A model generated the notes under the pieces. The model ran no database searches and was not told the origin of the DNA. It saw only the letters and a list, made by a program, of their open reading frames with translations. 64,000 bases of DNA from Symbiodolus clandestinus (lineage in GTDB: Bacteria > Pseudomonadota > Gammaproteobacteria > Enterobacterales > G038960095): assembly GCA_038960095.1 (NCBI GenBank), contig CP152425.1, positions 372,001 through 436,000 of the forward strand. The letters run 5' to 3'. Shown piece after piece: positions 44,293-53,663 of the stretch. The stretch's first letter is position 1; every line of letters begins with the position of its first letter. A program made the translations under genes and the position numbers.

Positions 44293-45393
44293 CTATCCTG
44301 CATAGTGCCTAATCATACGGTTGGGCAATCGGGTGACTAGCTCATAAGCACTCATACCCATCGATTGAGCAACCGTTTCTACTGGCAGCTCAGGTCCCCA
44401 AGCAATTACCTCAGCACCACTCTGTTCGCAAGCTGTTGGATCTAAATCTACCGTTAATAAATCCATCGATACACGCCCTACTAGAGGAACTAGGCGGCCA
44501 TTCACCAGCAAAAGGGTGCCGCTGGGAGCATCTCTCGGGTAACCATCCCCATACCCTAAAGCAACCACTCCTAATTGAGTATCACGTAGACTACGCCAGT
44601 GCGCACCATAGCCAACCGGTGCATTTGCCAGATGCTCCCGAACTGCTAGTAGGCGGGATTTCAAGGTCATAACTGGCTTAAGCCCCAAGTCAGCTGCCAA
44701 AACCCCAGGTAATGGAGAGATCCCGTAAAGTATCAAACCGGGCCGTATCCACTCTCGATGCGTTTGCGGCCACTGTACAATCGCCGCCGAGGCGGCTAAC
44801 GAATGGGGGCCTTGCCATCCCTGGGTTAGGCGATCAAAGCGAGCCATCTGCTGCTGAGTACGGGTTGAAGCGCTTTCATCGGCACAACTAAAGTGGCTGA
44901 GTAATCCAATCGGCTGCTGCACCTGCCGACAGCTGAGCAATTTCTGATAGACAAAAGCAGCCTGCTGCTCAGTAATCCCCAAACGATGTAATCCAGTATC
45001 AATTTTTAACCAAACTCGAATAGGATGAGTCACTTTTGCGCCTGCTAATGCACTTAACTGCTCTTGGCTATGCAGGACTAACTCACAGTGATGCTCAGCA
45101 ATCCAGGCCATCTCTGCCGCTGTCGACCCACTATTAAAAATGGTGATTGGGGTAGTGATTCCAGCAGCGCGACATTGATAAGCCTCCTCTAAACGAGCAA
45201 CTCCTAAACACTCCACTGCAGGAGCCAAAGCTTTTGCAATCGGTAGCAATCCATGGCCATACGCCTGTGCTTTAACCATAGCCATCATCCGGCTATGGGG
45301 AGCCCATCGCCGGATCTGCTGCACATTATGTTGTAAAGCCGTCAGATCAATAGTAGCGAACGGCGCCCCTGAATAGGGTGGGGTTTGATTCAT
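44293..45393 (-). CDS. alr: Alanine racemase
   Basis: This PLP enzyme makes D-alanine for peptidoglycan. The 366 residues carry the PLP lysine (K41 in MVKAQAYGHG), SHFSCADE and YGDGYPRDAPSG. It follows dnaB on the minus strand, the common enterobacterial arrangement. Intact, in line with retained cell-wall synthesis. Confidence 0.96.
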   Translation of the reverse strand: MNQTPPYSGAPFATIDLTALQHNVQQIRRWAPHSRMMAMVKAQAYGHGLLPIAKALAPAVECLGVARLEEAYQCRAAGITTPITIFNSGSTAAEMAWIAEHHCELVLHSQEQLSALAGAKVTHPIRVWLKIDTGLHRLGITEQQAAFVYQKLLSCRQVQQPIGLLSHFSCADESASTRTQQQMARFDRLTQGWQGPHSLAASAAIVQWPQTHREWIRPGLILYGISPLPGVLAADLGLKPVMTLKSRLLAVREHLANAPVGYGAHWRSLRDTQLGVVALGYGDGYPRDAPSGTLLLVNGRLVPLVGRVSMDLLTVDLDPTACEQSGAEVIAWGPELPVETVAQSMGMSAYELVTRLPNRMIRHYAG

Positions 45394-45460
45394 AACATTA
45401 CATCGGTTGCGGAAAATAGTTAAAAAAGACTATCACAATGTTTCTGCTATCTCAATGCTG

Positions 45461-46867
45461 CTAGGCAAAGGGAGAATCACCTTCAAAGGCAGCACCTGCA
45501 TAATTATCAAAGCGTGAATAGTGGCCTTGAAAGGTTAAACGAACGGTACCAATCGGACCATTACGCTGTTTACCAATGATAATTTCTGCCACTCCTTTTA
45601 GGTCGCTATTTTCGTGGTAAACCTCATCTCGGTAGATAAATAGGATTAAATCGGCATCCTGCTCAATCGACCCCGATTCACGGAGATCAGAGTTAAGCGG
45701 TCGCTTTTCAGCACGCTGTTCAACCCCGCGATTTAGCTGCGAGAGAGCAATCACCGGAACCTCTAGCTCCCGAGCCAATGCCTTTAATGCGCGTGAGATT
45801 TCAGTGATTTCCTGGGTTCGGTTCTCTGACTGCTGGGGAGCCCGCATCAGCTGTAGGTAGTCAACCATAATCAAGCTGATCCCCCCCTGTTCTCGAAACA
45901 GTCGGCGTGCCCGAGCTCGCAATTCAGTGGGAGTTAAGCTAGCAGAATCATCGATATACAGATTACACTTCTCCATCAATAAGCCCATACTGCTGGTAAG
46001 CCTTGCCCAATCCTCATCATTGAGCTGACCCGTACGAATTCGCGTCTGATCGATGCTAGAGAGAGAAGAAAGTACCCGCATCATCAGCTGCTCAGCTGGC
46101 ATCTCTAAGCTAAAGATCAATACCGGTTTTGTCTGTGAGAGTGCTACCTGTTGGCAGATATTTAAGGCAAAAGTGGTTTTTCCCATTGAAGGCCGTGCTG
46201 CTACGATAATCAAATCGGAGTTCTGCAATCCAGCAGTTTTCTTATCCAAATCGGTAAAACCACTGGATAATCCGGTTAATCCCCCTTGCGGGTTATGGTA
46301 GAGTGCCTCAATCCGAGTTAGGGCGGCCTCTAGGATATTATGGACTCCTTTTGGTCCTTGAGCTTGATTGGCTCGATTCTCTGCAATTTGAAAAACTTTG
46401 GCTTCAGCCAAATCGAGCAGCTCCTCGCTGCTACGGCCTTGTGGCTCATAACTCGCATCAGCAATCTCATGGGCAACCCCGATTAACTCTCGCAAAACGG
46501 CGCGTTCGCGCACAATATCAGCATAAGCACGAATATTGGCGACACTGGGGGTATTTTTAGACAGTTCGGCTAAATAAGCAAACCCTCCCACACGCTCTAG
46601 CTGCTGCTGCTGCTCCAGATATTCAGCAACAATCACCGGATCGACTGATTTCGACTGCAACATCAGCCGCTCAATACCGGTAAAGATGAGTCGATGAGAT
46701 TGGCTATAAAAATCGGTAGCAGTGACCTTTTCAGCCACCAATTCCCAACACTGGCTTTCTAGCAGTAATCCCCCTAACAGAGATTGCTCGGCCTCTAATG
46801 ACTGAGGCGGCAAACGCAATGCTGCCACTTTATCCGTTATTGGTGGTGCCCCTTTAGTGATCGCCAT
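45461..46867 (-). CDS. dnaB: Replicative DNA helicase DnaB
   Basis: This is the hexameric replication-fork helicase. The 468 residues have an N-terminal helical domain (QSLEAEQSLLGGLLLES) and a RecA-like domain with Walker A ARPSMGKTTFALN, ISLIMVDYLQLM (Walker B), ALSQLNRGVEQR and GSIEQDADLILFIYRDEVY. Full length, no intein. Confidence 0.97.
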   Translation of the reverse strand: MAITKGAPPITDKVAALRLPPQSLEAEQSLLGGLLLESQCWELVAEKVTATDFYSQSHRLIFTGIERLMLQSKSVDPVIVAEYLEQQQQLERVGGFAYLAELSKNTPSVANIRAYADIVRERAVLRELIGVAHEIADASYEPQGRSSEELLDLAEAKVFQIAENRANQAQGPKGVHNILEAALTRIEALYHNPQGGLTGLSSGFTDLDKKTAGLQNSDLIIVAARPSMGKTTFALNICQQVALSQTKPVLIFSLEMPAEQLMMRVLSSLSSIDQTRIRTGQLNDEDWARLTSSMGLLMEKCNLYIDDSASLTPTELRARARRLFREQGGISLIMVDYLQLMRAPQQSENRTQEITEISRALKALARELEVPVIALSQLNRGVEQRAEKRPLNSDLRESGSIEQDADLILFIYRDEVYHENSDLKGVAEIIIGKQRNGPIGTVRLTFQGHYSRFDNYAGAAFEGDSPFA

Positions 46868-46941
46868 GGTGACCGTTTTCTCCCTATGCTATGCGCGCTC
46901 AGTAGTTTTCATGGCATCCCCTGCTATTCACTGTTTTACAG

Positions 46942-48273
46942 TTAGCTATTGCTGCTGCTAAAAGAAGCTTTTGGACGATAGCGGCTCAGCTCCTGACTGC
47001 CACGAAAAGGTGCCCGTGCTCCTAATGCTGCCTCAATCCGTAGTAGCTGGTTATACTTAGCCACTCGATCAGAACGGCTTAAGGAGCCGGTTTTGATCTG
47101 ACCGGCGGCTGTTCCCACCGCTAAATCAGCAATGGTGGTATCTTCAGTCTCTCCTGAACGATGCGAAATAATCGTTGCATAGCCCGCTGATTTAGCCAAT
47201 TGAATGGTGGCTAATGTTTCTGTCAAGGTGCCTATTTGATTAAGTTTAATTAAAATCGCATTAGCGATGCCTTGCTGGATTCCCTGCTGTAGCAAGCGGC
47301 TGTTGGTGACAAACAGATCGTCTCCGACCAACTGATGGGTGGCTCCTAGCCGTTGAGTCTGATAGGCGAATCCTTGCCAATCGGCCTCTTCAATGCCATC
47401 CTCAATCGAGGTGATGGGATATTGCTGGGTTAATGTTTGCAAATAGTGAGTAAACTCCTGCGCAGTAAAGTGTTTACCCTCTCCAGTGAGCTGATAATAA
47501 CCCGATTGTGCTTCATAGAATGAGGATGCCGCGCAATCCAAGGCTAAAGTAACCTCTTCCCCCAATCGATAGCCTGCACGCTCAATGGCCTGCTGAATAT
47601 AAGCTAACGCCTCAGCATTAGAGGCTATATCCGGTGCATAGCCTCCTTCATCCCCCACCGTTGTGATTAACCCTTGATCTCTGAGTATCTGGCCCAGTTG
47701 ATGAAAAACTTCCGCGCCCATTCGTACTGCTTCAGCAAAACTGTTAGCCCCCACTGGTTGGATCATAAACTCCTGGAGATCGAGATTATTATCAGCATGA
47801 GCACCTCCATTGATAATATTCATCATCGGCAATGGCATGGAAAACTGGCCTGGGGTCCCATTCAAATCGGCAATATGCGCATATAGAGGACAGCACTTAG
47901 CCATCGCTGCTGCCTTGGCAGTGGCTAATGAAACCGCCAATAGAGCATTGGCACCTAGTTTTGCTTTATTATCGGTGCCGTCTAAAGATAACAGAATATG
48001 ATCGATTTGCGACTGTTCAGTGGCTGTTTGCTGATATAGCGCTTGGGCAATAGCACCATTAATATGAGATACAGCGGTAAGCACCCCCTTTCCCCAATAA
48101 CGCCGCCGATCACCGTCACGCAACTCCAAGGCTTCTCGTGATCCGGTCGAGGCACCGGAAGGAACCGCCGCTAGCCCCATGGAACCATCGGCTAAATGCA
48201 CCTCAGCTTCCACCGTAGGATAACCCCGTGAATCAATAATTTCTCGGCCCAACACTTTGACAATGGTCGACAT
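46942..48273 (-). CDS. eno: Enolase
   Basis: Enolase interconverts 2-phosphoglycerate and phosphoenolpyruvate. The 443 residues keep GREIIDSRGYPTVEAEV, PSGASTGSREALELRD, SIEDGIEEADWQGF, GDDLFVTN and KLNQIGTLTETL, which bear the catalytic and metal residues. It is slightly longer than E. coli enolase (432) because of a Ser-rich C-terminal end. It follows pyrG as in enterobacteria. Confidence 0.97.
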   Translation of the reverse strand: MSTIVKVLGREIIDSRGYPTVEAEVHLADGSMGLAAVPSGASTGSREALELRDGDRRRYWGKGVLTAVSHINGAIAQALYQQTATEQSQIDHILLSLDGTDNKAKLGANALLAVSLATAKAAAMAKCCPLYAHIADLNGTPGQFSMPLPMMNIINGGAHADNNLDLQEFMIQPVGANSFAEAVRMGAEVFHQLGQILRDQGLITTVGDEGGYAPDIASNAEALAYIQQAIERAGYRLGEEVTLALDCAASSFYEAQSGYYQLTGEGKHFTAQEFTHYLQTLTQQYPITSIEDGIEEADWQGFAYQTQRLGATHQLVGDDLFVTNSRLLQQGIQQGIANAILIKLNQIGTLTETLATIQLAKSAGYATIISHRSGETEDTTIADLAVGTAAGQIKTGSLSRSDRVAKYNQLLRIEAALGARAPFRGSQELSRYRPKASFSSSNS

Positions 48274-48351
48274 GACAATTCCTTATATCAGAAAAATTTC
48301 GAGCAGGATCAGTGAATCACCCTTAGGTATTTTCAGTTAAATTTCTGAGTT

Positions 48352-49992
48352 CTAATGCCTAACGTTTGATTGCCGATACTGGTCAGCTGCTCGGATAAAG
48401 CCATTAAATAGCGGATGCCCTTGCCTGGGGGTTGAAGTAAACTCGGGATGAAATTGGCAGGCAATAAACCAGGGATGATCCGGGATCTCGATAATTTCCA
48501 CTAATTTACCATCTTCTGACCAGCCAGTCACTTGCAATCCTGATTGCTCTAACAGCGGTAAATAATCTGGATTTACCTCATAGCGATGCCGATGACGCTC
48601 ATGAATTAAAGTTTGGCCATACAACTGATGTATACGACTTCCACTTTGCAAATGGCAAGGTTGTACACCTAGTCGCATAGTACCCCCTAAATCATCGGTT
48701 GCTTCCCGCAGTTCTACGCCACCTTTTGGATTACGCCATTCACTGACTAAGGCAATCACCGGATGGGAGCAATCAACGGCAAATTCAGTCGAGTTTGCAC
48801 CGGATAATTGTGCTACGTGGCGTGCATACTCAATGACCGCTGCCTGTAACCCTAAGCAGATACCTAAAAAAGGCAATCGCTGCTCACGGGCATAGCGAAT
48901 TGCCATCAGTTTCCCAGCCACCCCTCGTGCGCCAAAACCACCTGGAACCAAAATGGCATCGAGTGTAGTGAGTAAATGCTCCCCCTGCTGTTCAATGGTT
49001 TCAGCATCAATATAGCAGATGGACACCCGTAAACTCTCCTGCAGTCCAGCATGCCTGAGCGCTTCGTTAAGCGATTTATAAGCATCAGGCAATTCGACAT
49101 ATTTACCGACCAACCCAATTGTGATCTCACCCTGCGGATGAGCTTCCTGTTGAACCGCTCGCTGCCAATCTTGGAGATCAGCCTCAGGGCAGTCGATAGC
49201 AAAGTGCTCACAGACCAAGCTATCCACTTTGTGCTGCTGTAACAGCATCGGTACCTTATAAATAGAATCCAGATCGGGCAACGAGATCACCGCCCTGGGC
49301 TGTAGATTACAGAATAGTGCTATCTTATCTCGAGCGCTACTGGGAACTTCATGATCAGAGCGGCAGATGAGCAGATCGGGTTGAATACCTAGCGACAGCA
49401 ACTCCTTGACCGAATGTTGCGTAGGTTTAGTTTTTACCTCTTTAGAGGTTGCTAAGTAGGGAACCAAAGTAACATGCATAAATAGGGCTCGTTGGCGCCC
49501 TAATTCGGCAGCTAATTGGCGAATCGCCTCTAAAAAGGGGCGAGACTCGATATCACCCACCGTGCCACCCACTTCAACCAGTACAACATCATAAGCTTCA
49601 AATCCCTCAGTGATTCGCTGCTTAATGGCGTTGGTGATATGGGGAATCACTTGAACCGTGCCACCTAAATAGTCTCCTCGCCGCTCTGCACGCAGCACAT
49701 CGGCGTAGACGCGCCCCGCGGTAAAATTATTGCGACAGCTCATTTTGCTATGAATAAATCGCTCATAATGTCCAAGATCGAGATCAGTCTCTGCACCGTC
49801 CTCCGTTACAAAAACTTCTCCATGCTGGGTAGGGCTCATAGTCCCAGGATCAACATTAATATAGGGATCCATCTTAATAATGGTTACCCGCAAACCACGG
49901 GCTTCCAGTATTGAACCCAGGGAAGCTGCAACCACCCCCTTCCCCAAAGAGGAGACCACTCCTCCGGTGACAAAAATATAATTTGTGATCAT
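48352..49992 (-). CDS. pyrG: CTP synthase
   Basis: CTP synthase aminates UTP with glutamine nitrogen. The 546 residues comprise the synthetase domain (FVTGGVVSSLGKGVVAASLG, the DPYINVDPGTMSP block) and a class I amidotransferase domain with nucleophile Cys in PFLGICLGLQ and the HPE motif in CQFHPEFTS. It starts only 7 bp after relA, where E. coli has mazG and others, so a deletion probably joined the two genes. Confidence 0.97.
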   Translation of the reverse strand: MITNYIFVTGGVVSSLGKGVVAASLGSILEARGLRVTIIKMDPYINVDPGTMSPTQHGEVFVTEDGAETDLDLGHYERFIHSKMSCRNNFTAGRVYADVLRAERRGDYLGGTVQVIPHITNAIKQRITEGFEAYDVVLVEVGGTVGDIESRPFLEAIRQLAAELGRQRALFMHVTLVPYLATSKEVKTKPTQHSVKELLSLGIQPDLLICRSDHEVPSSARDKIALFCNLQPRAVISLPDLDSIYKVPMLLQQHKVDSLVCEHFAIDCPEADLQDWQRAVQQEAHPQGEITIGLVGKYVELPDAYKSLNEALRHAGLQESLRVSICYIDAETIEQQGEHLLTTLDAILVPGGFGARGVAGKLMAIRYAREQRLPFLGICLGLQAAVIEYARHVAQLSGANSTEFAVDCSHPVIALVSEWRNPKGGVELREATDDLGGTMRLGVQPCHLQSGSRIHQLYGQTLIHERHRHRYEVNPDYLPLLEQSGLQVTGWSEDGKLVEIIEIPDHPWFIACQFHPEFTSTPRQGHPLFNGFIRAADQYRQSNVRH

Positions 49993-49999
49993 GTTAGGC

Positions 50000-51874
50000 C
50001 TAAATCATGTTTGAATGTAGTGATACACTACACCACTGTACTGGGATCAGGCGTGCTGGCAGTCGGTACTGCAGCTCTTTCAGCTGAAAGCAATCCATTC
50101 GGTGAATAGACACTCCTCTTCCTTGAGTAATAAAACCCTGAATCCTATCGCCCAAACAGGGATGGCAACACCGCGCAAAGGTGACCAGCAGATTGTCGAT
50201 CCCAGCCACCTGAACCGCTGCTTGCCCGATTGCAGTCGCTTCCGGCACTGTTTGGTTGGTTGCCGCCGGTAATTTCATTGCGGACACTGGACCATTGCCA
50301 CCGCTTTTTCTGGCAGTCTTGTGTAACCAGGAGGAGCCTTTCAATGCACCTCGCTGTTCACCAAGCGACTGTAAGCGATCCTGCTGTTCGATCCAAGCAC
50401 GAATTTTGACTCGAGCGCGACGAGTTTTAATAAAACCTGCTGATGAATTTAACCAGTCTCGGCGAGGACATGCCTGTTTCTGAGTCAAAATAGTGACCTG
50501 TTGTCCCATTTGCAAAGGATAGGTCAATGGGACCATCCGCCCATCCACTTTGGCACCGATACACCGATGGCCGATCTCAGTATGGATCGCATAGGCAAAA
50601 TCAATGGGTGTAGCGCCAACCGGTAGCTCAATCACATCTTGCCGCGGAGAAAATAAGTAGATCCATTGCTGGGATTGTGCTGCTGACTCAGCCAGTAGAG
50701 TATTGGCCGTCCACACTGCATGCCAGCTCAGGAGCTGACGTAACCATAAAATCCGTTGCTTGGGTTCTACTTTATTTGCCGGAGTTCCTTCCTTATACTG
50801 CCAATGTGCAGCCACCCCTAACTCAGCAGTCTGATGCATTTTAGTGGTACGAATTTGCATTTCGATGGGCTCACGCTGCTCATCCAGGATCACCGTATGA
50901 ATCGAGCGATAACCATTGGGTTTAGGATGTGTAATGTAATCGCTAAACTCCTTCGGTAAGGACTGATAGTGGGCATGCAGTAGGCTTAATACCGCATAAC
51001 AGCTAGGAATATCTGCTACGACAATGCGTAGCGCACGCACGTCGAATAGCTGCTCAAAAGATTTACCCTTTTTCTGCATTTTTTGCCAAATACTATAGAG
51101 ATGCTTAGGCCTTCCAGAAACGGTTGCTGTTACACCCGCCTGCAGCAGTAGCTTTTGTAATTGCTGGACTTGAAAAGCAATCTCCTGCTCGCGAACACTA
51201 CGTCGCTCATGCAACAGCTGTGCCAATTGGTGATAGGCCTGTGGATGCAAGGAACGCCATGACAGATCTTCTAGCTCCCATTTCAATTGCACCATACCAA
51301 GGCAATTAGCCAAAGGAACGTAGAGCTGTTGACAAGAAGTGGCGATAGCTTGTTGAATGGCAGCAGACTGCTGCCTACTCCCTTTTAATGCAGACAATCG
51401 CTCTACTAGCTTTATCATGACACAGCGAACATCACGGATGATTGCCAACAGCATGCGCCGCCGGATGCTAAGCTGTGAATTTTCCGCACTGCTTGGCACC
51501 GTTCCAACCGGGTTTTCCATCGATAACTGCTGTACCCCACGGATTAACTGCGCAATCGCGGGTGAAAAATCAGCAGCAATCAAGGACAACGACAATCGTC
51601 CTCCCTCTACCCAAGGGAGTAGCAATGCTGCCTGTAAGCAATCCCCATCCAAGGTAAATTGCGCTAAACGCATTACCGTAGCCCGGCCATGTGCCAGAAA
51701 ATCTACTGCTTGTGCACCAAACGCCTGAGTCAGCTGCTTTTGACAGTAAAACCAGGCTCTGGTGAGTGGCTGTTCGAGTGCGTTCTGGTGTCCAAGCAGC
51801 GGTTTTATCCAAGCGGTGTCCACCAAGGAGTCTTCAGGCAATCCTATAGCAGCGTTATGATGGATCATCTCCAC
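50000..51874 (-). CDS. relA: (p)ppGpp synthetase RelA, lacking the C-terminal ACT/RRM domain
   Basis: RelA makes the alarmone (p)ppGpp on starved ribosomes. The 624 residues contain the inactive HD-like domain, the synthetase domain (FDVRALRIVV, NGYRSIHTVILDEQREPIEM, QIRTTKMHQTAELGVAAHWQ), the TGS domain (YLFSPRQDVIELPVGATPID) and the Cys-containing zinc-finger region (VTFARCCHPCLGDRIQGFIT). E. coli RelA has 744 residues; the last ACT/RRM domain is absent here, and the protein ends HSNMI shortly after the zinc-finger domain. The loss coincides with the joint to pyrG. The synthetase is probably active, but its ribosome regulation may be altered. Confidence 0.9.
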   Translation of the reverse strand: MEMIHHNAAIGLPEDSLVDTAWIKPLLGHQNALEQPLTRAWFYCQKQLTQAFGAQAVDFLAHGRATVMRLAQFTLDGDCLQAALLLPWVEGGRLSLSLIAADFSPAIAQLIRGVQQLSMENPVGTVPSSAENSQLSIRRRMLLAIIRDVRCVMIKLVERLSALKGSRQQSAAIQQAIATSCQQLYVPLANCLGMVQLKWELEDLSWRSLHPQAYHQLAQLLHERRSVREQEIAFQVQQLQKLLLQAGVTATVSGRPKHLYSIWQKMQKKGKSFEQLFDVRALRIVVADIPSCYAVLSLLHAHYQSLPKEFSDYITHPKPNGYRSIHTVILDEQREPIEMQIRTTKMHQTAELGVAAHWQYKEGTPANKVEPKQRILWLRQLLSWHAVWTANTLLAESAAQSQQWIYLFSPRQDVIELPVGATPIDFAYAIHTEIGHRCIGAKVDGRMVPLTYPLQMGQQVTILTQKQACPRRDWLNSSAGFIKTRRARVKIRAWIEQQDRLQSLGEQRGALKGSSWLHKTARKSGGNGPVSAMKLPAATNQTVPEATAIGQAAVQVAGIDNLLVTFARCCHPCLGDRIQGFITQGRGVSIHRMDCFQLKELQYRLPARLIPVQWCSVSLHSNMI

Positions 51875-52094
51875 CCGAGTTCCTAATCGATGTTTTTGGG
51901 GCGTTTAGGTAGCCTCCTCTACCAGAGTCATTATACCTCGATTGGCTAGCCAATAGTACACTTTAAAGTACCATCACCGTGGCCTACAAAACAAAAAATA
52001 TAACAAAAAAACATAAAAAATTTAATTTTAGTTAATTTTATCGTATAAAAGGTTAAGTTACTATCGGAGTGGCCTTGGTAGAGGAGATGGGAGC
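51875..52094. other. AT-rich gap upstream of relA and the metallopeptidase remnant
   Basis: About 220 bp without a gene. The right half is a long A/T-rich run (about 51985-52050) with promoter-like TATAAAA near 52045, pointing toward the plus-strand remnant. The relA promoter must lie in the left half on the minus strand, but I cannot fix it. Confidence 0.35.
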
Positions 52095-53151
52095 ATGAGT
52101 CAACTTCAATCACCCTTCACTCAACAACAGTACTTTTCCAATAACCACCAAGACTATGATAAGCCTCATACGGTTTCGTTACCCGAATATAATATAGAAG
52201 TAAAATGTTACTCTAATCAATTGAAAACCGGTAAATTAGCAGAAATTAACCGTAGTATCAGCGAAGTTTTTAAAGGATTTTTTGAAGCGTTTCCTAGTGC
52301 AAAATGTGCTGGCCAAAAGTTAGAAACTATTAACATTTTTATTTTTAACGATAAAGAAGATTATCAACATTTAGGCGGTGAAGTTTTTAAACTGGGATTG
52401 GGATCAGGTAAGAAGGAAAAGCCTATTATCGGGGATGACCGACTACTCATACCGATCTTTATATTTATCAGCAAGGAGAAACACGGAATTTACAGCATGA
52501 ACTAGCACACGCTTTAACCTTTTACGCGACTCAAGGTAAACACAACAGCATCCCAACCGTTCTGCTTGAAGGAATTGCCGACTTTTTGAACATCAACCTA
52601 AACTTGTTCAACTGACGCGTGAAGAGTGTGCGGAGCTTACTTATGAAATTTAGCCGCACTCACTTATTCAGAGGATAGCAAGCTTAACAATCTGCTCTAT
52701 CGCACAGGCCATACCGTTGTTAGCTATCTCCAAGCCTAGCATCCCGGTTTGCTTGATCAATACTTTAGCGCTTTGCATCACGGTGAGTCTCAGAGAGCAT
52801 TAACACTCTTACAATTAGCGCTTAATCAACCAGGGCAAGTTGGAAGCCTGGCTATATCAACATAGCCTAGAAAAACGTTTGATTGATAGTAATGTTCTAA
52901 AGGTGCAGTCCAAAGATTATCTAGAAACTACCCGTGAAATTGTGAATGGTGAAATAGAGAACGTTAATTATTATTGCTCGACAATCACTTCTCAAACAGG
53001 AGAAACCGTTGGCCATTTTTCACCGGTTGTGCATCTTTGGCAAGGCAATGAATTACGAGCAACCAATCGAGTGACTAATGATTACTTAGGAATTCCTGCT
53101 GATTACCATTTTTTAAAAGTCACTCAGCGGACGGCAGGAAAAGTTCGGTAG
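52095..53151 (+). pseudogene. Broken HEXXH metallopeptidase gene (collagenase M9-like)
   Basis: The gene can be followed only through several frames. 52095-52505 gives an N-terminal part with KLETINIFIFNDKEDYQHLG. After a frameshift near 52450 comes DLYIYQQGETRNLQHELAHA, carrying the zinc motif HELAH (52496-52510), and then VLLEGIADF, whose Glu fits a third ligand. Stops and shifts follow (near 52612, 52648 and 52736). YRTGHTVVSYL and the 52840-53151 frame continue the C-terminal part. The order HEXXH then EGIADF then YRxGxxxxxYL resembles M9 collagenases such as those of Vibrio. It is dead, but the residues remain readable, so inactivation is fairly recent. Confidence 0.7.
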
Positions 53152-53620
53152 TGGCTCATATTGACTGATAGTGAAATTTATCGAGGTAAGCACCCATCAC
53201 CTTTTCATGGATCTCTATTGACTTGGAAAAGCAAATAGTTCTCCTAGCTAAACGCTTGATCCGTGTCCGTAGGGTTAAGTTATGACGTTCAATACGCTGA
53301 GTAAAAATTTTACCCACAAGCTGTTTTGATTTAGGAAGTAACGGTAGATAGTTGGGCCAACCGTCAGTAGTAAACCTGCCGATGGTAAACTTTTGAAGCC
53401 GTTTCAGTAAGTTGCTCAAAGTACCCAGCGTTGTAACGATAGTTCAGTTGGAAATAGCGCTGGCAAGAGCAGCCACGAAAACGTTGTAATCCATTGGGTG
53501 CCTTGCCATTTTTAACAACTTTATTTTGCTCACAATAACAACATTCTATCAATACTTCTGCCATCTCCGAACTTCCTTGTTTTGATGGTAATCATAACCT
53601 ATCAGTCAATAGGAGACACC
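53150..53620 (-). mobile_element. IS1-family element, internally deleted
   Basis: The ends are inverted repeats of about 22 bp: from 53620 inward GGTGTCTCCTATTGACTGAT and from 53150 inward AGTGGCTCATATTGACTGAT. They differ at three positions. The element is about 470 bp, while IS1 is about 768 bp. No clear target duplication is seen (flanks AAGTTCGGT and GCCTAAAAT). It separates the broken metallopeptidase gene from the LRR gene. Confidence 0.8.
53156..53564 (-). pseudogene. IS1 InsA/InsB remnant
   Basis: The frame at 53564-53364 starts like InsA, with a CxxC zinc finger (ECCYCEQNKVVKNGK, then GLQRFRGCSCQRYFQLNY). The frame at 53419-53156 ends like InsB (FTIGRFTTDGWPNYLP, then GKIFTQRIERHNLTLRTRIK, then RLARRTICFSKSIEIHEKV). 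The helix-turn-helix and the first catalytic region between them are deleted, so no transposase can be made. Confidence 0.85.
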
Positions 53621-53663
53621 GCCTAAAATAGAGTAAAAGTAGCTGCTCAGTTTATAAAAGCAC

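Noticed and set aside
46303..46560. Open frame antisense to dnaB
   Set aside because: It lies wholly within the conserved dnaB coding region and has no features of its own.
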